DNA of 64,000 bases, taken from Streptomyces sp. NBC_00523. Lineage in GTDB: Bacteria > Actinomycetota > Actinomycetes > Streptomycetales > Streptomycetaceae. Below the pieces are notes generated by a model that saw only the letters and a program-made list of their open reading frames with translations, made no database searches and had not been told where the DNA came from. Positions 54,374 through 62,457 of the stretch are shown here, in pieces. Within the stretch, counting starts at the first letter, position 1. Each line of letters opens with the position of its first letter. Where the stretch lies: positions 2,666,001 to 2,730,000 of the forward strand of contig NZ_CP107836.1 of assembly GCF_036346615.1 (NCBI RefSeq), read 5' to 3'. A program made the position numbers and the translations under genes.

Positions 54374-54958
54374 ATGCACCGCGCCTTGATCGTCGTGGAC
54401 GTTCAGAACGACTTCTGTGAGGGCGGGAGCCTCGCCGTGGCGGGGGGTGCCGATGTCGCCGCCGCCATCACCGACCTGATCGGCGAGAGCCGGCCCGCCT
54501 ACCGGTACGTGGTGGCCACCCGGGACCACCACATCGATCCCGGGGACCACTTCTCGGCGACCCCCGACTTCGAGCACTCCTGGCCGCCGCACTGCGTGGC
54601 CGGGACGGAGGGCGTGGGCTTCCACCCCAATTTCGCCCCCGCGGTCGCCTCCGGGGCCATCGACAGCGTGTTCGACAAGGGCGCCCACGCGGCGGCGTAC
54701 AGCGGCTTCGAGGGGCTGGACGAGAACGGCACCGGGCTCGCCGAGTGGCTGCGCGAGCGCGACGTCCGCGAGGTCGACGTGGTCGGCATCGCGACCGACC
54801 ACTGCGTGCGCGCGACCGCGCTGGACGCCGCCCGAGAGGGCTTCGCCACACAGGTGCTGCTGGACCTGACCGCGGGCGTCGCCGAGGCGACGACGGAGCG
54901 GGCGCTGGCCGAGCTGCGCGGCGCGGGCGTGACGCTGACCGGCAAGCCGGTCGTCTGA
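54374..54958 (+). CDS. pncA: Nicotinamidase/pyrazinamidase
   Basis: A 194-aa amidase. Catalytic Asp in ALIVVDVQNDFCEGGSLAV, metal ligands in ATRDHHIDPGDHFS, Lys in VFDKGAH and nucleophilic Cys in VVGIATDHCVRATALDA. It converts nicotinamide to nicotinate, which PncB then uses, so the two genes form an NAD salvage pair. Confidence 0.94.
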   Translation: MHRALIVVDVQNDFCEGGSLAVAGGADVAAAITDLIGESRPAYRYVVATRDHHIDPGDHFSATPDFEHSWPPHCVAGTEGVGFHPNFAPAVASGAIDSVFDKGAHAAAYSGFEGLDENGTGLAEWLRERDVREVDVVGIATDHCVRATALDAAREGFATQVLLDLTAGVAEATTERALAELRGAGVTLTGKPVV

Positions 54959-54963
54959 GCCGC

Positions 54964-55296
54964 TCAGGGCGTACCGGCCGGGACGGCCGGGTTCAGCAGG
55001 GCGCGGATGGGGTGCCAGAGCTCCTGCGCGCAGCCGGGTCTCGCGCGCCACAGGACGCCGTCCGGGTGGTGCAGGACGGCGGTGATCTCGTCCGGGGTGG
55101 GGGGCTCGGCGTTGCCCCGCAGATAGACGGCGCGCAGGCCCAGGTTCCGCAGCCGGGTCAGGGCGCGGGGCCGGTTCGCCGCGTGCACCAGGACCCGGAC
55201 GGGGGCGCCCGGACCGGGGCCGTCCGCCGGGGCCGGAAGGGTGATCGCGACGACCACACTGCCGTTCGGCAACTTGCTGAATCCTCCGCCTGCCAT
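54964..55296 (-). CDS. Conserved hypothetical protein
   Basis: A 110-aa soluble protein (MAGGGFSKLPNGSVVVAITLP at the start, then NRPRALTRLRNLGLRAVYLRG). Such proteins recur next to pncA and the M6 protease gene in Streptomyces, but no function is recognised. The ATG at 55296 lies about 10 nt after GGGAG. It ends 5 nt from the convergent pncA stop. Confidence 0.65.
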   Translation of the reverse strand: MAGGGFSKLPNGSVVVAITLPAPADGPGPGAPVRVLVHAANRPRALTRLRNLGLRAVYLRGNAEPPTPDEITAVLHHPDGVLWRARPGCAQELWHPIRALLNPAVPAGTP

Positions 55297-55358
55297 GCGT
55301 ACGAGCTCCCCCGTGAGACATCGTGTCAATAAGAAAGTGAACAGAGGCACCTAAACAC

Positions 55359-55394
55359 GATCGGCCGCCGCCCGCTAGAGGGCGACGGCCGATC
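55359..55394. terminator. Terminator after M6 protease gene
   Basis: GATCGGCCGCCGCCC pairs with GGGCGACGGCCGATC (one mismatch) around GCTAGA, just downstream of the protease stop on the minus strand. Confidence 0.8.
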
Positions 55395-55420
55395 ATGCTG
55401 TGACCTGCGATAACGCGGTT

Positions 55421-57817
55421 TTACTTCTTCGAGGCACCGACCTGGACGGTCATCGTGTCGCCGCTGAGCGGCTCGCTGACGATCGTGATCTTGGTGTTGG
55501 TGTCAGGAACCTTGACGCTTCCGGTCGGGTTCTCCTTGTACCAGTAGGTGCCCGTGTGGTCGTCGAAGGCCGGGACGCCGAGCTGCGGCTTGATCTTCAC
55601 GGCCTGGTCGGCCAGGTGCAGCGTGAAGCCGTCCGTCGGGTACCAGCTGAACGGCGCGTCGAAGGGCTGGATCTTGTTGCGGATGACCGTGCCGTTCGCC
55701 CACTTCAGCGGCTTCGCGTGCGCGTCCACCGGCAGGATCAGGCCCTGGCCCGGGTGCTGCGAGACGTTGTTGTCCTTCTGGGAGGTGTCCCACAGCCAGA
55801 CCAGCAGGCCGTTCTGGTACGGGAAGTGCTCGACCCAGTCCGGACGGGTGGTGGAGAACCCGAAGTTGTACGGGCCCGTCTTCAGCGTCTCGTCGTAGCT
55901 GACGTACTGACGGTTCTCCGCGAGGTAGTACTGCGGGTAGTCCTTCTCGAACGACTTGCCGACCCGCGAGAAGCCCTTGCTGGTCCAGCCGTTGTCGTCG
56001 CCCTCGGCGTTGTCCGAGAAGAGCGCGGTGCCGTCGGCGGTCACCGAGATGGTGTCGGCCGCGAAGCCCACGCCGCCCGCGCCGCCGTCGGTGGCGTAGC
56101 GGAAGCGGATGTCGATCTTCTGGCCCGCGTAGGCGTCCAGCGGGAACGACAGCTTCTGGTACTTGCCGGAGACGTCGGTCAGGGCCGGCTTGTCACTGGC
56201 GTCGCGCGGGATCGGCTGACCGTCGGCGGTGCCGTCGATCGCGGTCCAGCTGGTGCCGCCGTTGGTGGACACCTCGGTGTAGAGGTAGTCGTAGTCCTTC
56301 TCGATGTCCCACCAGCCCTGGAGGTCCAGGGAGGCCTTGGACTTGCCGGTGAGGTCGACGGGGCGCGACAGCGTGTTGCTGAGGTTGTCGCCCATGTCGC
56401 TCCACCACTGCTTGGCGCCCTCGGCGGGCGTCGTGACGGCGGTGGTGACCGGCTTCTTCGGCAGCTCGACGACGAGCGCCTGCTTGTCCTTGGTGTTGTA
56501 CTCGGACACGCCCAGCTTGTGGGTGGACTTCGTCGCGGCCTTGGCCTCGGCGTAGTTCAGCCAGCCCAGCTGGAGCTTGTCCCAGGCGGTCATGTCACCG
56601 GGCATGTCCCCGATGCTGTCCTTGCCGGTGCCGAGCCAGGAGCCCGCCGACATCAGCGACCAGAAGCCGACCGAGTTCTCGGCGGTGTTGGTCGTGTCGT
56701 AGAGGTCCGGGAGACCGAGGTCGTGGCCGTACTCGTGGGCGAAGACGCCCAGGCCGCCGTTCTCGGGCTGCGCGGTGTAGTCGCCGACCCAGATGCCGGT
56801 GTCACCGATCTCGGTGCCGCCGGCCTTGTTGTCGGCCGGGCCGGTGGCGCCGGCGTTGGTGCCGTACGCGTACCAGCGGTGCGCCCAGATGGCGTTGGTG
56901 CCCTCGACGCCGCCGCCGGCCGACTCGTCCTCACCCGCGTGCACGATCTGGAAGTGATCGATGTAGCCGTCGGGCTCGTTGAAGTCGCCGTCGTTGTCGT
57001 AGTCGTAGCGGTCCCACTGGTCGTACTGCGCCAGGTCCGCCTTGATCTGCTCCGGCGTACGGCCCTTGGCCTTCTGGTCCGCGGCCCAGGCGTTGACGCC
57101 GTCCTTGATCATGTCCCAGGCGTTGGCGCAGTTGGTCGAACCGCAGTAGTTCGAGCCGTAGCGCGCCTCGTTGTAGGGGACCTTGACCCAGTCCGAGACC
57201 TCACCGTCGACCGAGTAACGGCCGGACGAGGTCTTCTCGTAGTACGTCTTCAGGGAGTGCTTGCCCGCACCCGTGCCGAAGTACAGCTCCTGGAAGTGGG
57301 CCTGGTTGTAGTCGGCCTGCCAGGCGGTGCTGTTGTCCTTCTTCGGGTCCGGCTTGGCTATCGTGTTGTGCAGCGGACCCGGCGTGCCGCCGTACTTCTT
57401 GACGGGGGGCTTGGGGCCCGCGCCGTCCGGGTCGTACATGGTCGTGTCGTCGACCTTGTCGCCGAACTCCACCAGCACGGTGAAGATCTTGTCGGTCTTC
57501 TCACGGCCGAGCTCGACGTACTTGTTGCTGTCGAGCTTGACGACCTTGGAGCCTCCGCGCGACGAAACCTTCTTGTCGCCGGATATGACCTGTTCCAGGG
57601 CAGCCTGGCGCTGTTCGGCCTGCTGCTTGCTGTACGGGCCTTCCAGGTCGTGCTCGTTGCCCTTGGCCGACCCCGGGTCCCGGCGGTCGATGGAGGCAGC
57701 GGTGCTTGACGCCTGGTCATCTGCCTGAGCGGTGGCGAAGGCGGATGCGGTCGCGGCGGTCGCGGCCATGGCCACGACAACCGCTCCGGTCCGAAGCGCC
57801 CGTCTCTTAATGATCAC
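55421..57817 (-). CDS. Secreted immune inhibitor A-type metalloprotease (M6)
   Basis: A 798-aa secreted protease. The signal peptide ends near ATAQA at residue 32, followed by a propeptide. The zinc site is HEYGHDLGLPD (His361 to Asp370), with SVGFWSLMSAGSW as the downstream Met-turn-like segment. C-terminal beta domains include LQGWWDIEKDYDYLYTEVSTNGG, the MAM/adhesion-like part of the InhA family. It should degrade extracellular proteins. The GTG start has GGAGG about 11 nt upstream. Confidence 0.92.
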   Translation of the reverse strand: MIIKRRALRTGAVVVAMAATAATASAFATAQADDQASSTAASIDRRDPGSAKGNEHDLEGPYSKQQAEQRQAALEQVISGDKKVSSRGGSKVVKLDSNKYVELGREKTDKIFTVLVEFGDKVDDTTMYDPDGAGPKPPVKKYGGTPGPLHNTIAKPDPKKDNSTAWQADYNQAHFQELYFGTGAGKHSLKTYYEKTSSGRYSVDGEVSDWVKVPYNEARYGSNYCGSTNCANAWDMIKDGVNAWAADQKAKGRTPEQIKADLAQYDQWDRYDYDNDGDFNEPDGYIDHFQIVHAGEDESAGGGVEGTNAIWAHRWYAYGTNAGATGPADNKAGGTEIGDTGIWVGDYTAQPENGGLGVFAHEYGHDLGLPDLYDTTNTAENSVGFWSLMSAGSWLGTGKDSIGDMPGDMTAWDKLQLGWLNYAEAKAATKSTHKLGVSEYNTKDKQALVVELPKKPVTTAVTTPAEGAKQWWSDMGDNLSNTLSRPVDLTGKSKASLDLQGWWDIEKDYDYLYTEVSTNGGTSWTAIDGTADGQPIPRDASDKPALTDVSGKYQKLSFPLDAYAGQKIDIRFRYATDGGAGGVGFAADTISVTADGTALFSDNAEGDDNGWTSKGFSRVGKSFEKDYPQYYLAENRQYVSYDETLKTGPYNFGFSTTRPDWVEHFPYQNGLLVWLWDTSQKDNNVSQHPGQGLILPVDAHAKPLKWANGTVIRNKIQPFDAPFSWYPTDGFTLHLADQAVKIKPQLGVPAFDDHTGTYWYKENPTGSVKVPDTNTKITIVSEPLSGDTMTVQVGASKK

Positions 57818-57884
57818 GTGATGCAGTCCTCCCCGGCGCCCGCGGCGACGGCCCGGGAGTGTGGAGAGGCCGCGCGCGGAAACG

Positions 57885-57898
57885 CGTCACAAGTGACG
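57885..57898. promoter_or_regulatory. Inverted repeat upstream of M6 protease
   Basis: CGTCACAAGTGACG is a perfect 6-bp inverted repeat with AA centre, 68 bp before the protease start. It is a possible operator; no regulator is identified. The rest of the 369-nt gap (57818-58186) holds no gene, only promoter-like sequence and the iron-box-like site described separately. Confidence 0.4.
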
Positions 57899-58074
57899 AC
57901 ATTCGACCGGAGTTACGGAAGAAAAGACAGACCTTGACTTGAACGGAGCAAGTGCACTATGCAGGAGCACCGTTCCGCTATGCGGACGTGGCGTTCGCGA
58001 CCCACCGGCGCGTCAACCCGCCGCGAGGGCGCGGGGGGTGACTCCGTGCGCCCCCCATGCACCGGTACTGTGGG

Positions 58075-58093
58075 TTAGGTTACGCTTACCACC
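58075..58093. promoter_or_regulatory. Possible DmdR/IdeR iron box
   Basis: TTAGGTTACGCTTACCACC agrees with the actinobacterial iron box (TTAGGTTAGGCTAACCTAA) at most positions of the left half and centre but diverges at the right end. It lies 94 bp before the small membrane protein gene. This is a weak candidate. Confidence 0.35.
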
Positions 58094-58186
58094 CGTTCCT
58101 CCAGGGCATCCACCGTCATAGAGTCGCTTGACAGCGCGACCGTGTTGAGAGACCGCCCATCCGACGTCCCGAGGACGGAAAACGCC

Positions 58187-58474
58187 ATGCCGCGTCCTAC
58201 TGCCGCACAGCTCTCCTACGGTTCGGTCACCGTCGTCTTCTCGACCCTGGCCATGTTGCTGCTGTTCCGCACCAGTTCGGGGATCGGAATCGCAGTCGTC
58301 GGGACGGTCGCGCTCGCTCTCGGACTCGCGGTGTCCGTCACCGTACCCGCGAAGTCCCGCCGGTACACGGCGAAGGCGGCGGGGACGCGTGCCCCGGTGT
58401 CCGCACACCGTGGCACCGCACCCGCCGCCCGCGAAGAGGACCGCTCGCGCGTCTCCGCCTCGAACCTCAGTTGA
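58187..58474 (+). CDS. Small membrane protein
   Basis: A 95-aa protein with two membrane helices (VTVVFSTLAMLLLFRTSSG and IGIAVVGTVALALGLAVSV) and a basic hydrophilic tail (AKSRRYTAKAAGTRAP). GAGGACGG lies about 9 nt before the ATG. Its stop overlaps the convergent RDD gene by 8 nt. Function is unknown. A possible iron box upstream hints at metal-dependent control, which is unproven. Confidence 0.68.
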   Translation: MPRPTAAQLSYGSVTVVFSTLAMLLLFRTSSGIGIAVVGTVALALGLAVSVTVPAKSRRYTAKAAGTRAPVSAHRGTAPAAREEDRSRVSASNLS

Positions 58475-59132
58475 CGGTGACCACCACCGTCTTGGCCGCC
58501 TTGTCCTGGAGCCCCTGCCGGTAGGGCTTGTCCGTGAACATCAGCACGATGTTGATCAGCCACCACAGGCACGGGCAGCACAGCAGCGCCGGCAGCCACA
58601 GCACCACGGCCCGCAGGAACGCCGCGCCGGTGTCCGGCACCCTGCCGTCGTTGAGCATCGCGACCCGCAGCTTCAGCAGCCGCTTGCCGAGCGTGCGGCC
58701 GTCCTTGTGTGTGAAGTACGTGTCGTACGCGACGTAGCAGACGAGCCCGATCAGCGACCAGAGCAGCTGATGCCCGCTGTAGGTCTGGGCGAAGACGTCG
58801 CTGACGTCGTCGTTGCCGTTGCTGTCCGACACCTCGACCGCGCCGCCCCACGGCAGCGAGATCAGATACAGCGGGATCGAGATGATCAGGAAGTCGATCA
58901 GCCGGGCCAGGATGCGCTTGCCGGGCTCGGCGAGCGGCGGCATCCCCGCCAGCGGGTCCGCACCGCCGTACGGACCGCCTCCCCCGTAGGGTCCCGGGTC
59001 GTACGGCGGTGGCGGCGGCGGTGCGCTGCCGTAGGGCGAGCCGGACGACGGCGGCGGCTGGTCCCCGGGCGGCTGCTTCCTGAACGGGTCGTCCTCGGGC
59101 GGCTGACCGGGCGGCGGCTGATCGTTGCTCAT
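58467..59132 (-). CDS. RDD family membrane protein
   Basis: A 221-aa protein. A Pro/Gly/Tyr-rich cytoplasmic N terminus (residues 1-65) precedes an RDD domain: RILARLIDFLIISIPLYLIS with the first Arg/Asp pair, then KDGRTLGKRLLKLRV with the second. Three or four helices are expected. Some RDD proteins transport ions, but the role here is unknown. A second RDD gene lies immediately upstream on the same strand. Confidence 0.85.
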   Translation of the reverse strand: MSNDQPPPGQPPEDDPFRKQPPGDQPPPSSGSPYGSAPPPPPPYDPGPYGGGGPYGGADPLAGMPPLAEPGKRILARLIDFLIISIPLYLISLPWGGAVEVSDSNGNDDVSDVFAQTYSGHQLLWSLIGLVCYVAYDTYFTHKDGRTLGKRLLKLRVAMLNDGRVPDTGAAFLRAVVLWLPALLCCPCLWWLINIVLMFTDKPYRQGLQDKAAKTVVVTVN

Positions 59133-59208
59133 GGGGGCAGTGCATCGCGGGGCCCGGGCCCCCGCAACGGCTCAGGTGCGTTCGGGGGACGCCGTTCGGC
59201 GGATGGTG

Positions 59209-60267
59209 TCAGCCCGCGACGAAGGTCCGGGCCGCCTTGTCGTGCCAGCACTGGCGCCACGGCCGGTCCACCAGGCACCACAGCACGTCGGCGACCCCGA
59301 CGACCAGGATGCCCAGCACGCCGTACACCAGCCACCGGCGCAGCGCGGCGCCGAAGCCGGGGGTCTCGTGGGACTCGATGTCCCGTACGTGGATGCCGCA
59401 CAGCTTCTTGCCGAGCGTACGGCCCCACTTGGCGGTCGGCAGCGCGTCGAGGAGGACGCCCAGCACGAGGAACACGCCGAGCAGCGCGCCGCCCAGCGCG
59501 GCCGTGGTGGAGTCCAGGAGCCAGACGGTGACGGTCTCTCCGGTCTGCCGGGCCGCGTCGATCTTCCCGTCGATGTGGTCCACGGCGCGGCCGGTGAGCG
59601 GCACGGCGGCCGCGGCGGTGAGCGCGCCCAGCACGACGGTGTCGATGAGCCGCGCGACGAACCGCTTGCCCAGCGGGGCGGGGCGCCCCTCGGTCCGCGC
59701 CGCGAGGAGGTCCCGGAAGGGGTCGGGGGCGGGGGGCTTCCAGGGCGTGACGGGCGCCTCCGGCACGGGGCGTGCCTGCGGCACGGGGCGTGCCTCCGGC
59801 ACGGGGTTCGCAGGGCGCGTGCGGAGGGTCAACGTGCCCTCAGCCGGGCCCGGCTCACCGGTTCCGTCCTCAATCGCCGGACGGGCTTGGGGTGGCTGAA
59901 CGAGTCCGGAAACCCTCTGCGCGGGGGGCGTCGCGTCCTCGGGGTCCGGGGCCTCCGGGGCTCCCGAGGCGTCCGGCCACGACACGCGGTCCCGGTCCCC
60001 GGCGAAGCCGGACTGGTGGGAGGCGTCGGCCTGCCAGGCGGTGGCGGGTTCGGGGCGGCCGTCCTCGGACCCCTCCTCGTCGAGGAACACCGGCCCGGTC
60101 TCCTCGACCACCGCCGGTTCGTCCGGCTCCCGCTTCGGGGCGGGGCGACTGGTGCCGGGCACCCAGGCGCCGCCGTTCCAGTAGCGGACGTAACCGGGGA
60201 TGGACGGGTCGGGGTAGTACCCCTCGCCGGGGGTCTCGTCACCGGGTGCCGGGGTTGGGGCGCTCAT
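59209..60267 (-). CDS. RDD family membrane protein with DUF2510 N terminus
   Basis: A 352-aa protein. Residues 14-34 (EGYYPDPSIPGYVRYWNGGAW) are a DUF2510 module. A long Pro/Glu/Ala-rich linker (35-190) follows, then the RDD domain: GKRFVARLIDTVVLGALTAAAA and KWGRTLGKKLCGIHVRD. The linker includes residues QARPAIEDG encoded by a repeat-element core also found between genes. The ATG at 60267 is preferred to a start 45 nt upstream. Confidence 0.83.
   Translation of the reverse strand: MSAPTPAPGDETPGEGYYPDPSIPGYVRYWNGGAWVPGTSRPAPKREPDEPAVVEETGPVFLDEEGSEDGRPEPATAWQADASHQSGFAGDRDRVSWPDASGAPEAPDPEDATPPAQRVSGLVQPPQARPAIEDGTGEPGPAEGTLTLRTRPANPVPEARPVPQARPVPEAPVTPWKPPAPDPFRDLLAARTEGRPAPLGKRFVARLIDTVVLGALTAAAAVPLTGRAVDHIDGKIDAARQTGETVTVWLLDSTTAALGGALLGVFLVLGVLLDALPTAKWGRTLGKKLCGIHVRDIESHETPGFGAALRRWLVYGVLGILVVGVADVLWCLVDRPWRQCWHDKAARTFVAG
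59864..59888. repeat. Repeat-element core inside RDD gene
   Basis: On the minus strand, AAGCCCGTCCGGCGATTGAG plus GACGG matches the 5' core of the intergenic repeats at 25374 and 47950. It lies in frame within the proline-rich linker of the RDD protein. Confidence 0.6.
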
Positions 60268-60489
60268 CACCGTGGTCCCGTATCTCTTCGCGGCCTCAAT
60301 ACAGGGGTCCACATCTACCAGACGGGCACGTACTCCCGGGCCGGTCCGGACGTTTGGCCCACTATCCGGTCACGCGTTTCCGGTCGCGCGAACTTTTTTC
60401 GCGAAGTCGCGTAATGGATGGCGTGGAGGGCGCTCTCACCTGTGCGGGCCGGTCGTGGGACCGGCTCCGGACAACGGAAGGACGCCGTC

Positions 60490-60966
60490 ATGCACACCAT
60501 CGTGGAGCGCGAGCTGGAGCTCAAGCTGGTCCTGTCGCCCGAGCGCAGCATCCCCGTACCGGCCAGGCTGACGTACCGCACGGAGGACCCGTACGCGGTG
60601 CACATCACCTTCCACATCACCTCGGACGCGCCGGTGTACTGGACGTTCGCCCGGGATCTGCTGGTGGAGGGGGTGTTCCGGCCGTGCGGGCAGGGGGACG
60701 TGCGGATCTGGCCCACCAAGGTGGACGGGAACCACGTCATCTGCGTGGCGCTGACGTCCCCGGACGGCAACGCGCTCCTCGAAGTGCCGTCCGCGGCCGT
60801 CGCGGTCTGGGTGGAGCGGACGCTGCGCGTGGTGCCGCCGGGTACGGAGACCGCACGGCTCGGCATCGACGAGGGGCTGGCCGAACTCCTCGCCCCGCTG
60901 CCGGCCGACGATCTGTGGATGAGCGACCCGTGGCCGTCGGACGAGTCGCAGGACGGGGAGAATTGA
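60490..60966 (+). CDS. ssgG: SsgA-like sporulation protein (probably SsgG)
   Basis: A 158-aa SsgA-like protein. VERELELKLVLSPERSIPVPARLTYRTEDPYAV and DAPVYWTFARDLLVEGVFRPCGQGDVRIWP are the family core. Such proteins occur in sporulating actinomycetes and steer septum placement and cell-wall remodelling. The longer C terminus (LPADDLWMSDPWPSDESQ) separates it from SsgB. The assignment to SsgG rests on its neighbours (RDD genes, FAD oxidase), which recall the S. coelicolor ssgG locus. No strong ribosome site is obvious before the ATG. Confidence 0.8.
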   Translation: MHTIVERELELKLVLSPERSIPVPARLTYRTEDPYAVHITFHITSDAPVYWTFARDLLVEGVFRPCGQGDVRIWPTKVDGNHVICVALTSPDGNALLEVPSAAVAVWVERTLRVVPPGTETARLGIDEGLAELLAPLPADDLWMSDPWPSDESQDGEN

Positions 60967-60992
60967 GGAGCGCGGGCCGGGATCCGGGCCGG

Positions 60993-62360
60993 TCAGAACA
61001 CCTTGCCCGGGTTGAGCAGCCCGAGCGGGTCGAACGCCTGCTTGATGCCCCGGTGCAGTTCCACGCCGGTCTCGCCGAGTTCGCGGGCCAGCCATTCCTT
61101 CTTCAGGACGCCCACCCCGTGCTCGCCGGTGATCGTGCCGCCGAGCGCCAGACCGAGCTCCATGATGGCGTCGAAGGACTCGCGGGCCCGCCGGGACTCG
61201 TCGGCGTCGGCGGGGTCGAAGCAGACGACGGGGTGGGTGTTGCCGTCGCCCGCGTGGGCGCAGACGCCGATGGTGAGGCCGTACTTTTCGGCGATCTCCG
61301 CCGTGCCCGCCAGCATCGCGCCGAGCTTCGACCGCGGTACGCACACGTCGTCGATCATCGTCGCCGGCTTGACGGTCTCCAGCGCGGTCAGCGACATCCG
61401 CCGGGCCTGGAGCAGCATCTCGGACTCGGCCGCGTCCTCCGCCGGGACGACCTCCGTGGCACCGGCGGCGGTGCACAGGGCGGCGACGGCGGCGAGGTCC
61501 GCGGCCGGGTCCGGGGTGTCGAAGGCGGCGAGCAGCAGGGCCTCCGTGGTCTCGGGGAGGCCCATGTTCGCCATGCGGTTGACCGCCTGGACGGTCGTAC
61601 GGTCCATCAGTTCGAGGAGTGACGGGGTGTGGCCGCTCTCCATGATCCGGCAGACCGCGTCGCAGGCGCCGGCCGCGTCGGCGAACTCGGCGGCCAGGAC
61701 GAGCTGCCGGGGCGGGCGGGGTTTCAGGGCGAGGACGGCCTTCACGACGATCCCGAGGCTTCCCTCGGAGCCGACGAAGAGGCGGGTGAGGTCGTATCCG
61801 GCGACGCCCTTGGCGGTGCGGCGGCCGGTGGTGAGCAGGCGCCCGTCCGCGAGGACGACGTCGAGACCGAGGACGTATTCGGCGGTGACCCCGTACTTCA
61901 CGCAGCACAGGCCGCCGGACGCGGTGCCGATGTTGCCGCCGATGGTGCACATCTCCCAGCTGGAGGGGTCCGGCGGGTAGTACAGACCGAGCTCGTCCAC
62001 CGCGCGGGACAGCACGGCGTTGATGACCCCGGGCTCCACGACGGCGACCCGGTCGACGGGGCTGATCTCCAGGATCCGGTCCATCCTCACCAGGGAGAGC
62101 ACGACGCAGCCGTCCGTGGCGTTGGCAGCGCCCGACAGGCCCGTGCGGGCACCCTGCGGAACGACCGGGACGCGCAGCGCGGTGGCGGTGCGCATGACGT
62201 GCTGGACCTGTTCCACGGTGCGCGGGAGCACGACGACGGCGGGGGCACCGGCCTCGCAGAAGCTCGCCATGTCGTGGGCGTAGGAGGCGGTGACGTCCGG
62301 GTCGGTGAGCACGGCCTCGGCGGGAAGACCCGCCCGCAGCTGTTCGAGGAGATCGTCCAT
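60993..62360 (-). CDS. FAD-linked oxidase, glycolate oxidase GlcD-like
   Basis: A 455-aa flavoprotein. The FAD-binding PCMH domain has VVPQGARTGLSGAANATDGCVVLSL and YPPDPSSWEMCTIGGNIGTASGGL. The C-terminal oxidase domain has HAGDGNTHPVVCFDP and GTITGEHGVGVLKKEWL. It probably oxidises glycolate, lactate or a related 2-hydroxy acid in the cytoplasm. No GlcE/GlcF partners are adjacent. The ATG at 62360 begins MDDLLEQLRAGLP. Confidence 0.9.
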   Translation of the reverse strand: MDDLLEQLRAGLPAEAVLTDPDVTASYAHDMASFCEAGAPAVVVLPRTVEQVQHVMRTATALRVPVVPQGARTGLSGAANATDGCVVLSLVRMDRILEISPVDRVAVVEPGVINAVLSRAVDELGLYYPPDPSSWEMCTIGGNIGTASGGLCCVKYGVTAEYVLGLDVVLADGRLLTTGRRTAKGVAGYDLTRLFVGSEGSLGIVVKAVLALKPRPPRQLVLAAEFADAAGACDAVCRIMESGHTPSLLELMDRTTVQAVNRMANMGLPETTEALLLAAFDTPDPAADLAAVAALCTAAGATEVVPAEDAAESEMLLQARRMSLTALETVKPATMIDDVCVPRSKLGAMLAGTAEIAEKYGLTIGVCAHAGDGNTHPVVCFDPADADESRRARESFDAIMELGLALGGTITGEHGVGVLKKEWLARELGETGVELHRGIKQAFDPLGLLNPGKVF

Positions 62361-62457
62361 GATCCAAGCGTGGCACCCGGGCCCATTGGTGTGAACCCGT
62401 CTGCGGTGACGATCCCAAGGCTCGGTGTGATCTTCATACTGACGCACAGTGAGCGGC

